A stretch of DNA of 64,000 nucleotides from Nocardia otitidiscaviarum NBRC 14405 (GTDB lineage Bacteria; Actinomycetota; Actinomycetes; Mycobacteriales; Mycobacteriaceae): NCBI RefSeq assembly GCF_000308635.1, contig NZ_BAGD01000281.1:124001-188000 (forward strand), read 5' to 3'. Positions 7,879 to 16,352 of the stretch are shown here, piece by piece. The notes below the pieces were generated by a model. That model was not told the origin of the DNA and did not search any database. It saw nothing but the letters and a program-made list of their open reading frames with translations. A program made the position numbers and the translations under genes. The stretch's first letter is position 1. Each line of letters opens with the position of its first letter.

Positions 7879-8802
7879 ATGAACGCTCCGGCCAAGCGCA
7901 GTGACGCGACCAGGCGGGCACTGCTGCGTGCGGCCCGCGCGGAATTCGCCGAGTACGGCCTCGCGGGCGCGCGCGTGGACCGCATCGCGGAGGCGGCGGG
8001 GGTGAACAAGGAACGCATCTACGGCCTGTTCGGCAGTAAGGACAAGCTGTTCGACGTCATCCTCATCGACACCATGCGCGAGTTCCTCGAGGTGGTGCAG
8101 CCGCTGTCGGAGACCGAACCCGGCGAATACGTGGGCAAGCTCTTCGACTATCACCGCGCGCATCCGCAGCTGCTGCGGCTGCTGCTGTGGGAGGGCCTGC
8201 ACCGCGGCGCGGACGCGCACGACATCGACGGCTGGCGCGCCGATCACTATGTGCGCAAGTTCAATCGGGCCCAGGAGCAGTTCGGTGTGGACGAACGCCG
8301 GGCCGGTTTGGTGCTGCTCGCCCTGTGCGGGCTGGCCAATTGGTCGCTGGCGGTGCCGCAGACCACCCGACTGCTGCTCGGCGAGGCGGCCGACGACACC
8401 GAGGCCACCAAGCGGTTCATGGCCGATTTCGCGCGATCGGCCATGCGGGCGGGGCACGGGGATCTCGAACTGGTCAATGCATTGACCGATGACGCTCCCG
8501 GGCGCAGTGAGGATGTGCACGCGGCCGCGCGCAGCGAGGATGCGCGTGCGGGCGATGTGGTCGCCGCGGCCGCCCGCCGCCTGCGGGAGGCGCAGACGGC
8601 TGCCGCGGCCGCCCGCGACGACCTCGCCGCCGCACTGCGGGAGTCCCACGCCGCCGGGGTGAGCGCGAACCGATTGGCCCGGCAGGTCGCCGGTACGCTC
8701 TCCCGGCCGGTGGTGCTGAAACTCCTTGCCGCCGACACCGCTGACACCGACACCGCTGCCGCCGACGATGCTGTCGCCGACTCTGCCACCGGCGCCCGCT
8801 GA
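7879..8802 (+). CDS. TetR-family regulator with long Ala-rich C-terminal extension
   Basis: A 307-residue protein. Residues 10-60 form a TetR HTH (ALLRAARAEFAEYGLAGARV, GVNKERIYGLFGSKD). Residues 60-200 form the helical ligand/dimer domain. TetR proteins usually end near 200, but this one continues for about 105 residues: a helical Ala/Arg segment, then a second HTH-like stretch (AAGVSANRLARQVAGTLSRP), then an Ala/Asp/Thr low-complexity tail. The gene diverges from the MFS exporter, whose promoter it probably controls along with its own. The tail overlaps a direct repeat that continues past the stop in another frame. Confidence 0.85.
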   Translation: MNAPAKRSDATRRALLRAARAEFAEYGLAGARVDRIAEAAGVNKERIYGLFGSKDKLFDVILIDTMREFLEVVQPLSETEPGEYVGKLFDYHRAHPQLLRLLLWEGLHRGADAHDIDGWRADHYVRKFNRAQEQFGVDERRAGLVLLALCGLANWSLAVPQTTRLLLGEAADDTEATKRFMADFARSAMRAGHGDLELVNALTDDAPGRSEDVHAAARSEDARAGDVVAAAARRLREAQTAAAAARDDLAAALRESHAAGVSANRLARQVAGTLSRPVVLKLLAADTADTDTAAADDAVADSATGAR

Positions 8803-8850
8803 CACCGACGCTGCTGCCGCCGCCGACTCTGCCGCCCCGCTACTGCCGCC
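8740..8850 (+). repeat. imperfect direct repeat across the tetR stop codon
   Basis: GCTGACACCGAC at 8740-8751 recurs at 8798-8809, a spacing of 58 bp, followed in both copies by similar GCTGCCGCC / GCCGACTCTGCC tracts. As 58 is not a multiple of three, the second copy encodes the same Ala/Asp-rich residues in a shifted frame beyond the tetR stop. Confidence 0.6.
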
Positions 8851-8962
8851 GACCCTGCCGTCCCTGCTGCCGTCGATACCGACGTCCCTGCTGCCTCTGA
8901 GGCCGTCACCGCTCGCGGACGGAAGCGGCTTCCGATGTCACCGAGTCCTCCTCGGCGCTGGG

Positions 8963-9403
8963 TTATCCGGAGATGCTCGGCAACGGGCAGCCGAAGCTGC
9001 CGGTGGCGGTGCTCGCGGCGACCTGGACGGTCAGTGGCGTCAGTGTGATCACGTGGTCATCGCCCCAGCTGCCGATGGCCGTGAGCACGTGCTGTCCGGT
9101 GGTCTTCGGCGTCCAGGTCACCTTGGCGGCCTTGCCGACCAGGCCGCCGCCCACCTCGTCGGTCCCGATCGCGACGCCGTTGTCGTAGAAGGTGATCGGC
9201 AGCCCATTGCTCGAACTGCTGCCGCCGCCGACGAGATCACCGCTGGTGACCGCGTAGTCGCACCCGACCTTCGGATTCGATGCCGCCATCGCCACATACC
9301 CCTGGCCCGCGGCCGCCGCATGCGGCGCCAGCATCACCAGCGCCGCGCCGATGCCGAGCGTCGTCGCACCCAATCCGGTGCCGCGCACCCGAGTAGTAGC
9401 CAT
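8963..9403 (-). CDS. small secreted protein, Ig-like fold predicted
   Basis: A 146-residue protein with a Sec signal peptide (LGIGAALVMLAPHAAAAG, cleavage near residue 33). The mature part has two widely spaced Cys (GCDYAVTSG and SFGCPLP) and a beta-rich pattern (LPITFYDNGVAIGT, AKVTWTPKTTGQHVLTAIGSW) reminiscent of bacterial Ig-like repeats. A protein at 52521-52961 has the same length and plan. A GGAAGGG Shine-Dalgarno lies upstream of ATG 9403. Function unknown; extracellular or cell-wall location expected. Confidence 0.7.
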   Translation of the reverse strand: MATTRVRGTGLGATTLGIGAALVMLAPHAAAAGQGYVAMAASNPKVGCDYAVTSGDLVGGGSSSSNGLPITFYDNGVAIGTDEVGGGLVGKAAKVTWTPKTTGQHVLTAIGSWGDDHVITLTPLTVQVAASTATGSFGCPLPSISG

Positions 9404-9492
9404 GAGATCCCTTCCGGCCGTGTAGCTCTCGCCCCGATCAGAGTGAAATTAGCATTCTTCACATTATCGCGCGGCTGATTCGCGCCGTTGGT

Positions 9493-10134
9493 TCACGCGG
9501 CCACGGTGAGGTGGAGCTGGTTCTCGATATCGGCGGGCGAGCCGGTGTAGTGCAGTACGCGCAGACCGATACTGGCGGCGGCGCGGCAGTTGTCGACGCG
9601 ATCGTCTATGAACAGCACCCGGCCCGAATCGTGAACGCCGGTCGCCGACAACGCGTTCCGGTAGGTGTCCGGGTGGGGCTTGTTCATGCCCAGGCGAGCC
9701 GAGTAGAGGGCATCGTTCATCAGGGGACGCCAGTGGGAGGCATCGAGAGCATCACTCACGGGGTGCGGTGCGTTGGACAGCAGGACCATCGGGAGGTCGA
9801 GCTGTCGTGCCCGGTGCAGGAGCGCGACCACGCGGTCGTCGGTGCGGGTCCACAGCGCGGTGTCGACGGCACGCAATCGCTCGAGCAGGCCCGGGTTCGG
9901 GCGGTGGCCGAGTACGGCGGTCCAGAAGGCCGTGTCGTCGAGGTCACCGGAATCGTAGCGCTCGCGGGCGCTCCAGAAGGCGGTGCGAAAGTGCTCCAGC
10001 TGATCCGCCCGGAATCCGGCGAGTTCGGCCAGCTCGCCCCACATCGGGAGGGTCGGTTGCAGGCCGATGACGCCGTTGTAGTCGAAGATGACCGCGTCGA
10101 GTCGCGCGGGCTGAGTGGGCTGTGGGGTGATCAC
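9493..10134 (-). CDS. HAD-superfamily hydrolase (subclass IA-like)
   Basis: A 213-residue haloacid-dehalogenase-like protein. Motif I FDYNGVIG (around residue 13) carries the nucleophile Asp, but the usual second Asp of DxD is Asn, as in some EPHX2-N/YihX-like branches. Motif II is VLLSNAP, motif III is the Lys in GMNKPHPDTYRNAL, and motif IV is VLFIDDRVDNCRAA. GTG 10134 is chosen because GTGA overlaps the upstream MFS stop; the longer frame beyond it lies inside the MFS gene. The phosphorylated substrate is unknown, and transport coupling is suggested by co-transcription. Confidence 0.85.
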   Translation of the reverse strand: MITPQPTQPARLDAVIFDYNGVIGLQPTLPMWGELAELAGFRADQLEHFRTAFWSARERYDSGDLDDTAFWTAVLGHRPNPGLLERLRAVDTALWTRTDDRVVALLHRARQLDLPMVLLSNAPHPVSDALDASHWRPLMNDALYSARLGMNKPHPDTYRNALSATGVHDSGRVLFIDDRVDNCRAAASIGLRVLHYTGSPADIENQLHLTVAA

Positions 10135-11312
10135 CTGTTCTCCAGTGCTCGATGTGAAAGGACGGCGACCACCGCGGCGAGCGCGGCGGGCAGGACGAGT
10201 GCGACGGGCAGGGTGGTCACGGCGGCCACGGCTCCGATGAGCGCCGGTCCCGCGAGCAGACCGAGGTAGCCGGTCACGGCTACGGCGGCGACCGCACGCG
10301 GACCGCCCGCGCCCGCTGCGCTGAACAATGACGGGATCGTGACGGACAGGCCGAGCCCGAAAGCGGCCCAGCCGAGCAGCGCGAGCGGCACGGTACCCGC
10401 GGACAGGCCCGCCACGAGTCCCACTGCCGCCAGGATCGCGCCTGCCCGAACGACTTTCGGCGCGCCGAAGTACGCGATGAGCCGATCGCCGACCAGTCGG
10501 CCAGCCGCCATGGCCGCGCTGTATCCGGCGTATGCGGCAGCACCGACCGCGGTGGAGGCGTGCAGTTCGCTGAGGTGAACCGCGGACCAATCGGCGGCGG
10601 CGCCTTCACCCAGCAGACACGCGGCGGCCAGCAAACCCAACAGCCAGAGTCGAATTCGAGGCAGCGCCGCGGGCTTCACGGGCGCTTGCGAGGTTTCCGG
10701 GAGTGGGGCCGGGTAGCCGATGTGGCGGGTCGCCGGTGCCACCGCGAGCGTGGCCGCCACGGCGATGGCCGCCGTGGAGGTGAAGATGTAGGTGTGCGAA
10801 TTGTGCGCCGCGACAGCGACAATCAGCGCGCCGCCCAGGGCTCCGAGGCTGTAGGCGGCGTGCAGGCTCGACATGATCGGCCGACCGTAGGCGTCCTGAC
10901 ACCGAACCGCCGCCGCATTCGCCGCGACATCCAGAACGCCGTGCGCGGCGCCGAAGAGCAGCGCCGCCGCAAGCAGAGCGATCGGGTCCCGGCAGACGCC
11001 GAGCAGCGCCAAGCTCATGGCGAGGCCGAGTGCGCCCGCGGTCAGAAGTCGTGGCAGCCGGGCTGGTTCGGCCAGTCGGCCGCCGGCTTGCAGGCCGCCG
11101 ACCATCCCGACCGCGGCGGCGAGGAGGACCGCGGCCAGACCCGCGGTATCCAGACCCGCGGCCTCCTGAACGGCCGGTATGCGTGTTCCCCAGACGGCCA
11201 TCACGACGCCGAGCCCGGTGAAGTATCCGATCAGCAATCCCCGGCCGCGCACGACGGCGTCGGGTATCTCGTTCACGCACACCGAGACCGGTGGCGTGGT
11301 GGTGGGTGTCAT
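10131..11312 (-). CDS. MFS transporter (YbjJ-like)
   Basis: A 393-residue 12-helix major facilitator. The segments GVVMAVWGTRIPAVQEA, GVLDVAANAAAV and GEGAAADWSAVHL are characteristic of the YbjJ/fucose-permease-like group common in actinomycetes. GGAG lies 5 bases before ATG 11312. The stop overlaps the start of the HAD hydrolase gene by 4 bp, so the two form an operon. The substrate is unknown; import or export cannot be decided from sequence. Confidence 0.87.
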   Translation of the reverse strand: MTPTTTPPVSVCVNEIPDAVVRGRGLLIGYFTGLGVVMAVWGTRIPAVQEAAGLDTAGLAAVLLAAAVGMVGGLQAGGRLAEPARLPRLLTAGALGLAMSLALLGVCRDPIALLAAALLFGAAHGVLDVAANAAAVRCQDAYGRPIMSSLHAAYSLGALGGALIVAVAAHNSHTYIFTSTAAIAVAATLAVAPATRHIGYPAPLPETSQAPVKPAALPRIRLWLLGLLAAACLLGEGAAADWSAVHLSELHASTAVGAAAYAGYSAAMAAGRLVGDRLIAYFGAPKVVRAGAILAAVGLVAGLSAGTVPLALLGWAAFGLGLSVTIPSLFSAAGAGGPRAVAAVAVTGYLGLLAGPALIGAVAAVTTLPVALVLPAALAAVVAVLSHRALENR

Positions 11313-11628
11313 GCAAGCTCCATCGATGCCGCCGCCGATCGCGCCGTCGAGACGGCCGTGTGTCGGCTGCGGGTGGATATGGCTGTTACCGCCTCCGTCG
11401 ACGACGAAAGAGGCGCTCGGACATGGATGTGGGGACGTTCCGCGGATGAGGGCTGGAAGTCATGCGCCGCGCTGCGCGAACACGCCGAAACCTACCAAGA
11501 GGTCCGCCTGGCTACCACCCGGACGAGGGCCGTGGTGATCCGGTCCACACAACGCCGCTCGCGGGTCTGACCGGTAGTTTTGCCGTGCGGCGAAGCTGTC
11601 GCGACGGCACGGAGACGCGACGGTGAAC
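11313..11628. other. 316-bp intergenic region without a clear gene
   Basis: Lies between the MFS start and the AraC stop. Its only sizeable frame on the plus strand could be read from GTG 11374 or ATG 11379 to a stop at 11568-11570 (about 63 residues), but there is no Shine-Dalgarno and no family-like motif. I see no hairpin terminator, repeat or RNA gene. It should hold the promoter of the MFS/HAD pair. Confidence 0.5.
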
Positions 11629-12693
11629 TCAGCGTGCGGTGCGCCTGCGGTATTCGCTGGGCGCGACGCCGTGGAGGCGGTGGAAGGCGCGGCGCAGGGC
11701 GCGCACGTCGGCGTAGCCGACCCGGGTGGCGATGGACTCGACACCGAGTGACGACTCCCGCAGCAGGCGTGCGGATTCGGTGTGGCGGACGCGTTCCAGT
11801 TCGGTGCGCCAGGTGGTGTCCTCCTCGCGCAGGCGGCGCTGAAGGGTACGGGGGCTGGTCGCCATGCGGTGTGCGACGGCGCGGAGGGTTGGCGCCGAAC
11901 CCTGTTGCAGCGCTTCGCGGATCGCGGTGTGCAACTGGTCCAGCCAGCCCAGCATCGGGCGGGCGGAGGTGATGGTGGTCTCGGTGTAGGACCGCATGAT
12001 CGCGGCCAGTACCGGATCGGCCTCCGGAAGGGGCTGTGCCGCATCGGCTTCGGTGAAGGTGATGGTGGTGTGCTCCGCACCGAAGTGCATGTCGTCGGTG
12101 CCGAAGAGTTCCACCAGATGCCGGTGGTGCGGCGGCGGCGCGGTCGTGAACGTCACCCGCTCCGGGCGGAGGTGCCGACCCGCGGCGGCGCGTGCCTCGC
12201 GCAGAATGAGGCCCATCGCCAGTTCGTTGATCATCGAGCCACACGACAGGTCGGCGTAGGGCGTGCGGTAGACGACGGTGGCCGCGCCCGCGGCGTCCAT
12301 GGTGACCTCCGCGCTCTCCAGCGGGTCGCGGACCGCCGCGAGCAGGTTCGCCCCGGCGGTGAGACCACCGGTCAGGGTGGGGGCGGTGCGGAACAGGTAG
12401 TCCCATGAACTGAGCAGTCCGGGCTGCCACAGGGTCGCGATCCGCGCGCCGCCGCCCCATGCCTCCATCTCGTCTCCGGCGATCTGCCAGATATCCAGCG
12501 CCATGGCGGAAGACAGTCGGACGCCGTCCTCGTGAATGGCCGCCATCCCGCGCACTCGTACGAGATCGGAGTCCTTCACCCCGGCCTCGAGCGCCGCGGC
12601 GAGGATCAGGCGCAGCATGTGCGGCGGCACCGTTCCTGCGATCACTTGCTCACGATAAAGCGGTTGGCGCGTTCTGTCCCGCGCACGGCGCAT
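11629..12693 (-). CDS. AraC-family transcriptional regulator (OruR-type)
   Basis: A 354-residue regulator. The N-terminal 190 residues match the arabinose-binding-like domain of long AraC proteins (PF12625 type: VRVRGMAAIHEDGVRLS, SCGSMINELAMGLI). The C-terminal 100 residues hold the two HTHs: TLRAVAHRMATSPRTLQRRL, then SIATRVGYADVRALRRAFHR and the end motif GVAPSEYRRR. It diverges from a DHFR-like reductase gene with a 6-bp-arm dyad between them, which suggests local control. The start could be the ATG used or a GTG some 16 codons downstream. Confidence 0.88.
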   Translation of the reverse strand: MRRARDRTRQPLYREQVIAGTVPPHMLRLILAAALEAGVKDSDLVRVRGMAAIHEDGVRLSSAMALDIWQIAGDEMEAWGGGARIATLWQPGLLSSWDYLFRTAPTLTGGLTAGANLLAAVRDPLESAEVTMDAAGAATVVYRTPYADLSCGSMINELAMGLILREARAAAGRHLRPERVTFTTAPPPHHRHLVELFGTDDMHFGAEHTTITFTEADAAQPLPEADPVLAAIMRSYTETTITSARPMLGWLDQLHTAIREALQQGSAPTLRAVAHRMATSPRTLQRRLREEDTTWRTELERVRHTESARLLRESSLGVESIATRVGYADVRALRRAFHRLHGVAPSEYRRRTAR

Positions 12694-12752
12694 TGTGGTC
12701 TGACAGCAGGCCGAGCAGCGGTTTTACCTTCGATCTGTCAGGAGTTCGGTCC

Positions 12753-12766
12753 ATCCGGGACCGGAT
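12753..12766. promoter_or_regulatory. dyad ATCCGG-GA-CCGGAT between araC and reductase
   Basis: Perfect 6-bp arms around a 2-bp spacer, 22 bp before the reductase ATG and 60 bp before the AraC start. Possible regulator site. AraC proteins usually prefer direct repeats, so the binding factor is uncertain. Confidence 0.4.
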
Positions 12767-12787
12767 CGAGAACGTTGGGACAGTGCA

Positions 12788-13330
12788 ATGCGCAAAGTAG
12801 TGGGCGGCTTGTTCATCACCGTGGACGGCGTCGTGGAATCACCCGATCAATGGTCGTTCGATCTGTTCGACGAGGATTTCGGCGCGCATATGGGAACGGT
12901 GCTCGCCGCCACCGACACCATGCTGTTGGGCCGCAACACCTATACGGAGTGGGTCGACTACTGGCCCACCTCCACCGACGAGCCCTTCGCCGGACATATC
13001 AACAGCGTCCGGAAGTACGTCGTATCCGACACCCTCGACGAGGTCGGCTGGACCAACGCCACCCTGCTGCGCGGCGCCGACCTGGCTACCACCCTCGCCG
13101 AGTTGAAACGGCAGCCGGGCAACACCATCGGCACCGCGGGCAGCCCCACCCTGGTCCGCCGCCTGCTCGAGGCCGATCTGCTCGACGAACTGGAACTCAT
13201 GATCTACCCGGTGGTCGCGGGCAAGGGGGCCCGCTTGTTCACCGACAACGGGCTACTGCACCGCCTCGACCTCGTCGACACCACACGCACCGGCAGCGGC
13301 ATCGTCATCAACACCTACCGCCCGGCATGA
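12788..13330 (+). CDS. dihydrofolate reductase family protein (RibD C-terminal-like)
   Basis: A 180-residue RibD_C/DHFR-fold protein, predicted NADPH-dependent reductase. Typical features: opening MRKVVGGLFITVDGVVESP, DTMLLGRNTYTEW, and TIGTAGSPTLVRRLLEADLLDELELMIYPVVAGKGARLF, which is the family's nucleotide-binding and C-terminal signature. These stand-alone YyaP/YwjB-like proteins are not true folate reductases and their substrates are generally unknown. The AraC regulator diverges from it and may control it. Confidence 0.88.
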   Translation: MRKVVGGLFITVDGVVESPDQWSFDLFDEDFGAHMGTVLAATDTMLLGRNTYTEWVDYWPTSTDEPFAGHINSVRKYVVSDTLDEVGWTNATLLRGADLATTLAELKRQPGNTIGTAGSPTLVRRLLEADLLDELELMIYPVVAGKGARLFTDNGLLHRLDLVDTTRTGSGIVINTYRPA

Positions 13331-13592
13331 TCGACCCTCGAGGCCGACTGCCGGACCACCACGAATGAGTGATCCGGCAGGGTCCGGGCGAGAACCGCTG
13401 GCGGGAACCACGCCACGGATTCTCGGTCGGCGCGGACTCGCCGTCGGTGAGAATGCTCGGGTGCGCGTCGTATCGGCGGTCCGGCGTAACCGAACGCGGC
13501 TACCCGCTGCCGCCCGCCTACCACCGCGCGTGACGCGTGTACCGGGCATCGGATGGTTCCCGGCCGTTCACCTGTCGGTCCCGGCCCGCCGC

Positions 13593-13598
13593 TAGCGT
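13593..13598 (+). promoter_or_regulatory. -10 element TAGCGT
   Basis: Ends 8 bases before GTG 13607, supporting that codon as a leaderless start. Confidence 0.5.
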
Positions 13599-13606
13599 GG
13601 TGGCCT

Positions 13607-14701
13607 GTGGCGCATGGATGGCGTAGGGCTGGGCAGGTAGCACTGGCGGTGGCGGTCGCGGGGGTGTTGGGGGCGCCCACGGCGCACGCGCAACCGGGGG
13701 TGCGGTTGCTGGGGGAGCGGGTGATCGCCCACGATCTCGATGTGCGGGGGACGGTGCTCGGTGGGCTGTCGGGAATCGACTATCGCGCGAGTACCGGCGA
13801 TTACGTGCTGATCAGCGATGATCGGTCGGAACGCGATCCGGCGCGGTTCTATACCGCGCGCTTCACGGTGGACGGCCACGGGGTCGGGCCGGTCACCTTC
13901 ACCGGCACCCACCCGCTGCTCGATCCCGCCGGTGCCGAGTATCCGGCGAAATCCGTCGACCCCGAGGAGATTCGGGTCGATCCGTGGACCGGCGACTACT
14001 TCTGGACCCAGGAGGGGGAGCGCGCGGACGGGGTGCTGATCGACCCGTCGGTGCGGATCGCCCGCCCGGACGGCACCTACGCCAGGGGTCTCCCGATACC
14101 CGACAACGAACGAATGCGCCCGGACACGGGTCCGCGCCGCAATGCCGCCTTGGAGGCCGCGACCTTCGCCGCGGGCGGCACCCTGTTCGTGACCGCGCTC
14201 GAGGGCCCGCTGCTCGAGGACGGTCCCGGACCCACCACCGGCGGCGGATCGCTCAACCGCCTGACCGTGCAGGCTCGATTCGGTCCGGTGCTGGCCCAGT
14301 ACCTGTATCCGACCGAGCCGGTCTTCGCCGCGTCGCGCCCCGAACCGGGCCGCGGCGACAACGGCATCGTCTCCGTCCTCGCCGCCGACGCCCTGAACCC
14401 GTCGACGCTGCTCGTCCTGGAACGCGGCTTCGTCCCGGGCGTCGGCACCAAGATCCGTCTCTACGAAGCCGATCTGACCGCCGCCACCGACGTGCACGGC
14501 ACCAGCGTGACCGACGCCCGCCCGGCCGCCAAACGGCTGGTCGCCGACCTGGACGAGCTCGGCCTGTCCCATGTCGACAATATCGAGGGCATGACCTGGG
14601 GGCCGCGTCTCGTCACCGGTGAGCGCACCCTGATCCTGGTGAGCGACAACAACTTCAGCGCCGAACAGGTCACCCAGCTCATCGCGCTAGCCATTCGCTG
14701 A
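13607..14701 (+). CDS. secreted esterase-like phytase-family protein
   Basis: A 364-residue exported protein. The signal peptide is GQVALAVAVAGVLGAPTAHAQ with cleavage after AHA. The mature part matches the esterase-like activity of phytase family (PF13449): LGGLSGIDYRASTGDYVLISDDRSERDPARF near the start, VDPEEIRVDPWTGDYFWTQEGE, NAALEAATFAAGGTLFVTALEGP and NIEGMTWGPRL near the end. This is a beta-propeller-like fold with a presumed phosphatase or esterase activity outside the cell. GTG 13607 is favoured by the TAGCGT box and by the position of the signal peptide. Confidence 0.8.
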   Translation: MAHGWRRAGQVALAVAVAGVLGAPTAHAQPGVRLLGERVIAHDLDVRGTVLGGLSGIDYRASTGDYVLISDDRSERDPARFYTARFTVDGHGVGPVTFTGTHPLLDPAGAEYPAKSVDPEEIRVDPWTGDYFWTQEGERADGVLIDPSVRIARPDGTYARGLPIPDNERMRPDTGPRRNAALEAATFAAGGTLFVTALEGPLLEDGPGPTTGGGSLNRLTVQARFGPVLAQYLYPTEPVFAASRPEPGRGDNGIVSVLAADALNPSTLLVLERGFVPGVGTKIRLYEADLTAATDVHGTSVTDARPAAKRLVADLDELGLSHVDNIEGMTWGPRLVTGERTLILVSDNNFSAEQVTQLIALAIR

Positions 14702-14781
14702 CCGGGCGACCAACGCGTTTCGCACGTACGGGGCCGGACCGCCCGGTACCGTCACGGACACAGCGCGTTGAGAGGTGGGCT

Positions 14782-16341
14782 ATGTCACATTCCACTGATT
14801 CCGCGGTCGTCGTGGACGATTCCAGCGGCGCGGTCTCGCGACGTTGGATCGGCCTCGGCCTCGGCGTGATCCTGGCCGTGATCGTGTACTGGATACTTCC
14901 CGATTCGCTCGGTACGCCCGCCCGGTCGACCGCGGCGGTGGCCGTGCTCATGGCCGTGTGGTGGATGACCGAGGCATTGCCGCTGCCCGCTACGGCGCTG
15001 GTGCCGCTGGTGGCGTTCCCGCTGCTGAATGTCGCACCGATGGGAACGCGGGGGCTCGATGCCGTCGGGGACGACGCGACCACCGGTGATGTGCTCGGCG
15101 CCGCCGCCCCCTACGCCGACAAGATCATCTTTCTGTTCCTGGGCGGCTTCCTGCTGGCGGCGGCCATGCAGAAATGGGGACTGCACCGCCGCATCGCCTT
15201 GCGGACCATCCGTGCGGTGGGCACCCGGCCGGTATGGCTCATCGCGGGGTTCATGCTTGCCACGGCCTTCTTATCGATGTGGGTGAGCAATACCGCGACC
15301 GCCGTTATGATGCTGCCCATCGGACTGTCGGTGATCGTGCTGACCACTCGGCTGGGCGACGGGGACGGCGATCCCAACTTCGCCGCGGCGCTCATGCTCG
15401 GTATCGCCTACGCGGCGTCGATCGGCTCGCTGGGGACGATCATCGGCACCCCGCCCAACGGTCTGCTGGTGTCGAATTTGGCCGAGGAGGGCATAGCCAT
15501 CTCGTTCGGCCAGTGGATGCTGTTCGGGGTGCCGATCGCCGCGGTGTTCCTGGCGCTGGCCTGGATCGTATTGACCCGCTTGGTATTTCCGCCGCGCATG
15601 TCCGAAATACCCGGCGGTCGTGCGGCCATCGACGAGCAGTACCGCGAGCTGGGGCCGATGTCGCGCGGGGAGATCACGGTGCTGGTGGTGTTCGTGACCA
15701 CCGCGCTGGCTTGGATCCTCATCCCGACATTGTTCGGCTCCAATGGAATCGACGCACTGCGCGACGCCTTGCCGTTCCTGACCCGCATCGGTGACGAGGT
15801 GATCGCCATCGTCATGGCCATCGCCCTGTTCATCGTTCCGGTCGGCCGCGGCGAACGTCTGCTGGACTGGGAGACGGCCAAGGGCATCCCCTGGGGCATT
15901 CTGCTGCTCTTCGGCGGCGGGCTGTCGCTGGCCAATCAGATCCGGGTGACCGGATTGGGCACCTGGATCGGCGATCAGGTGTCCGGGCTCGGCGGCATTC
16001 CGATTCTGCTGCTGGTCGCCGTGGTCACCGGCCTGGTGCTGCTGCTCACCGAGTTGACCAGCAACACCGCCACCACCGCCACCTTCCTCCCGATCATCAT
16101 CGGCGTGGCGGGCGGCCTCGGCCTGGACCCGATGCTGCTCGCGGTCCCCGTGGCCCTGGCCGCGACATCGGCCTTCATGCTGCCGGTGGCCACCCCGCCC
16201 AACGCCGTGGTCTTCGGTTCGGGACATATCCGCATCGGCCAGATGATCAGGGCCGGAATCGGTCTCAACGTGATCGGCATGGTCTTGATCACCCTGGCCA
16301 TGTTCACTCTCGCCGGACCGATCCTGGGCGTGGACCTCTGA
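14782..16341 (+). CDS. DASS/SLC13-family dicarboxylate (anion) symporter
   Basis: A 519-residue transporter of the divalent anion:Na+ symporter family (CitT/SdcS type). Both family SNT motifs are present: WVSNTATAVMMLP in the first half and ELTSNTATTATFLPI in the second. Also present are GTIIGTPPNGLLVS and the terminal VATPPNAVVFGSG. About 11-12 membrane segments. GAGAGG lies upstream of ATG 14782. Likely substrates are succinate, malate, fumarate or another di/tricarboxylate taken up with sodium. It stands alone. Confidence 0.9.
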   Translation: MSHSTDSAVVVDDSSGAVSRRWIGLGLGVILAVIVYWILPDSLGTPARSTAAVAVLMAVWWMTEALPLPATALVPLVAFPLLNVAPMGTRGLDAVGDDATTGDVLGAAAPYADKIIFLFLGGFLLAAAMQKWGLHRRIALRTIRAVGTRPVWLIAGFMLATAFLSMWVSNTATAVMMLPIGLSVIVLTTRLGDGDGDPNFAAALMLGIAYAASIGSLGTIIGTPPNGLLVSNLAEEGIAISFGQWMLFGVPIAAVFLALAWIVLTRLVFPPRMSEIPGGRAAIDEQYRELGPMSRGEITVLVVFVTTALAWILIPTLFGSNGIDALRDALPFLTRIGDEVIAIVMAIALFIVPVGRGERLLDWETAKGIPWGILLLFGGGLSLANQIRVTGLGTWIGDQVSGLGGIPILLLVAVVTGLVLLLTELTSNTATTATFLPIIIGVAGGLGLDPMLLAVPVALAATSAFMLPVATPPNAVVFGSGHIRIGQMIRAGIGLNVIGMVLITLAMFTLAGPILGVDL

Positions 16342-16352
16342 CCCGGTCGCCC

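Noticed and set aside
9443-9462. GTGAA-N10-TTCAC dyad upstream of the secreted protein gene
   Set aside because: Five-bp arms with a long AT-rich spacer are likely by chance, and no local regulator is present.
11374-11570. About 63-residue plus-strand frame in the MFS/AraC intergenic region
   Set aside because: No ribosome site, no -10 box at the right distance and no family-like residues. Kept only as a note in the intergenic entry.
13331-13606. Possible small gene before the phytase-like gene
   Set aside because: The 76-codon plus-strand frame has no Shine-Dalgarno and an Arg/Pro-rich composition like other shadow frames.
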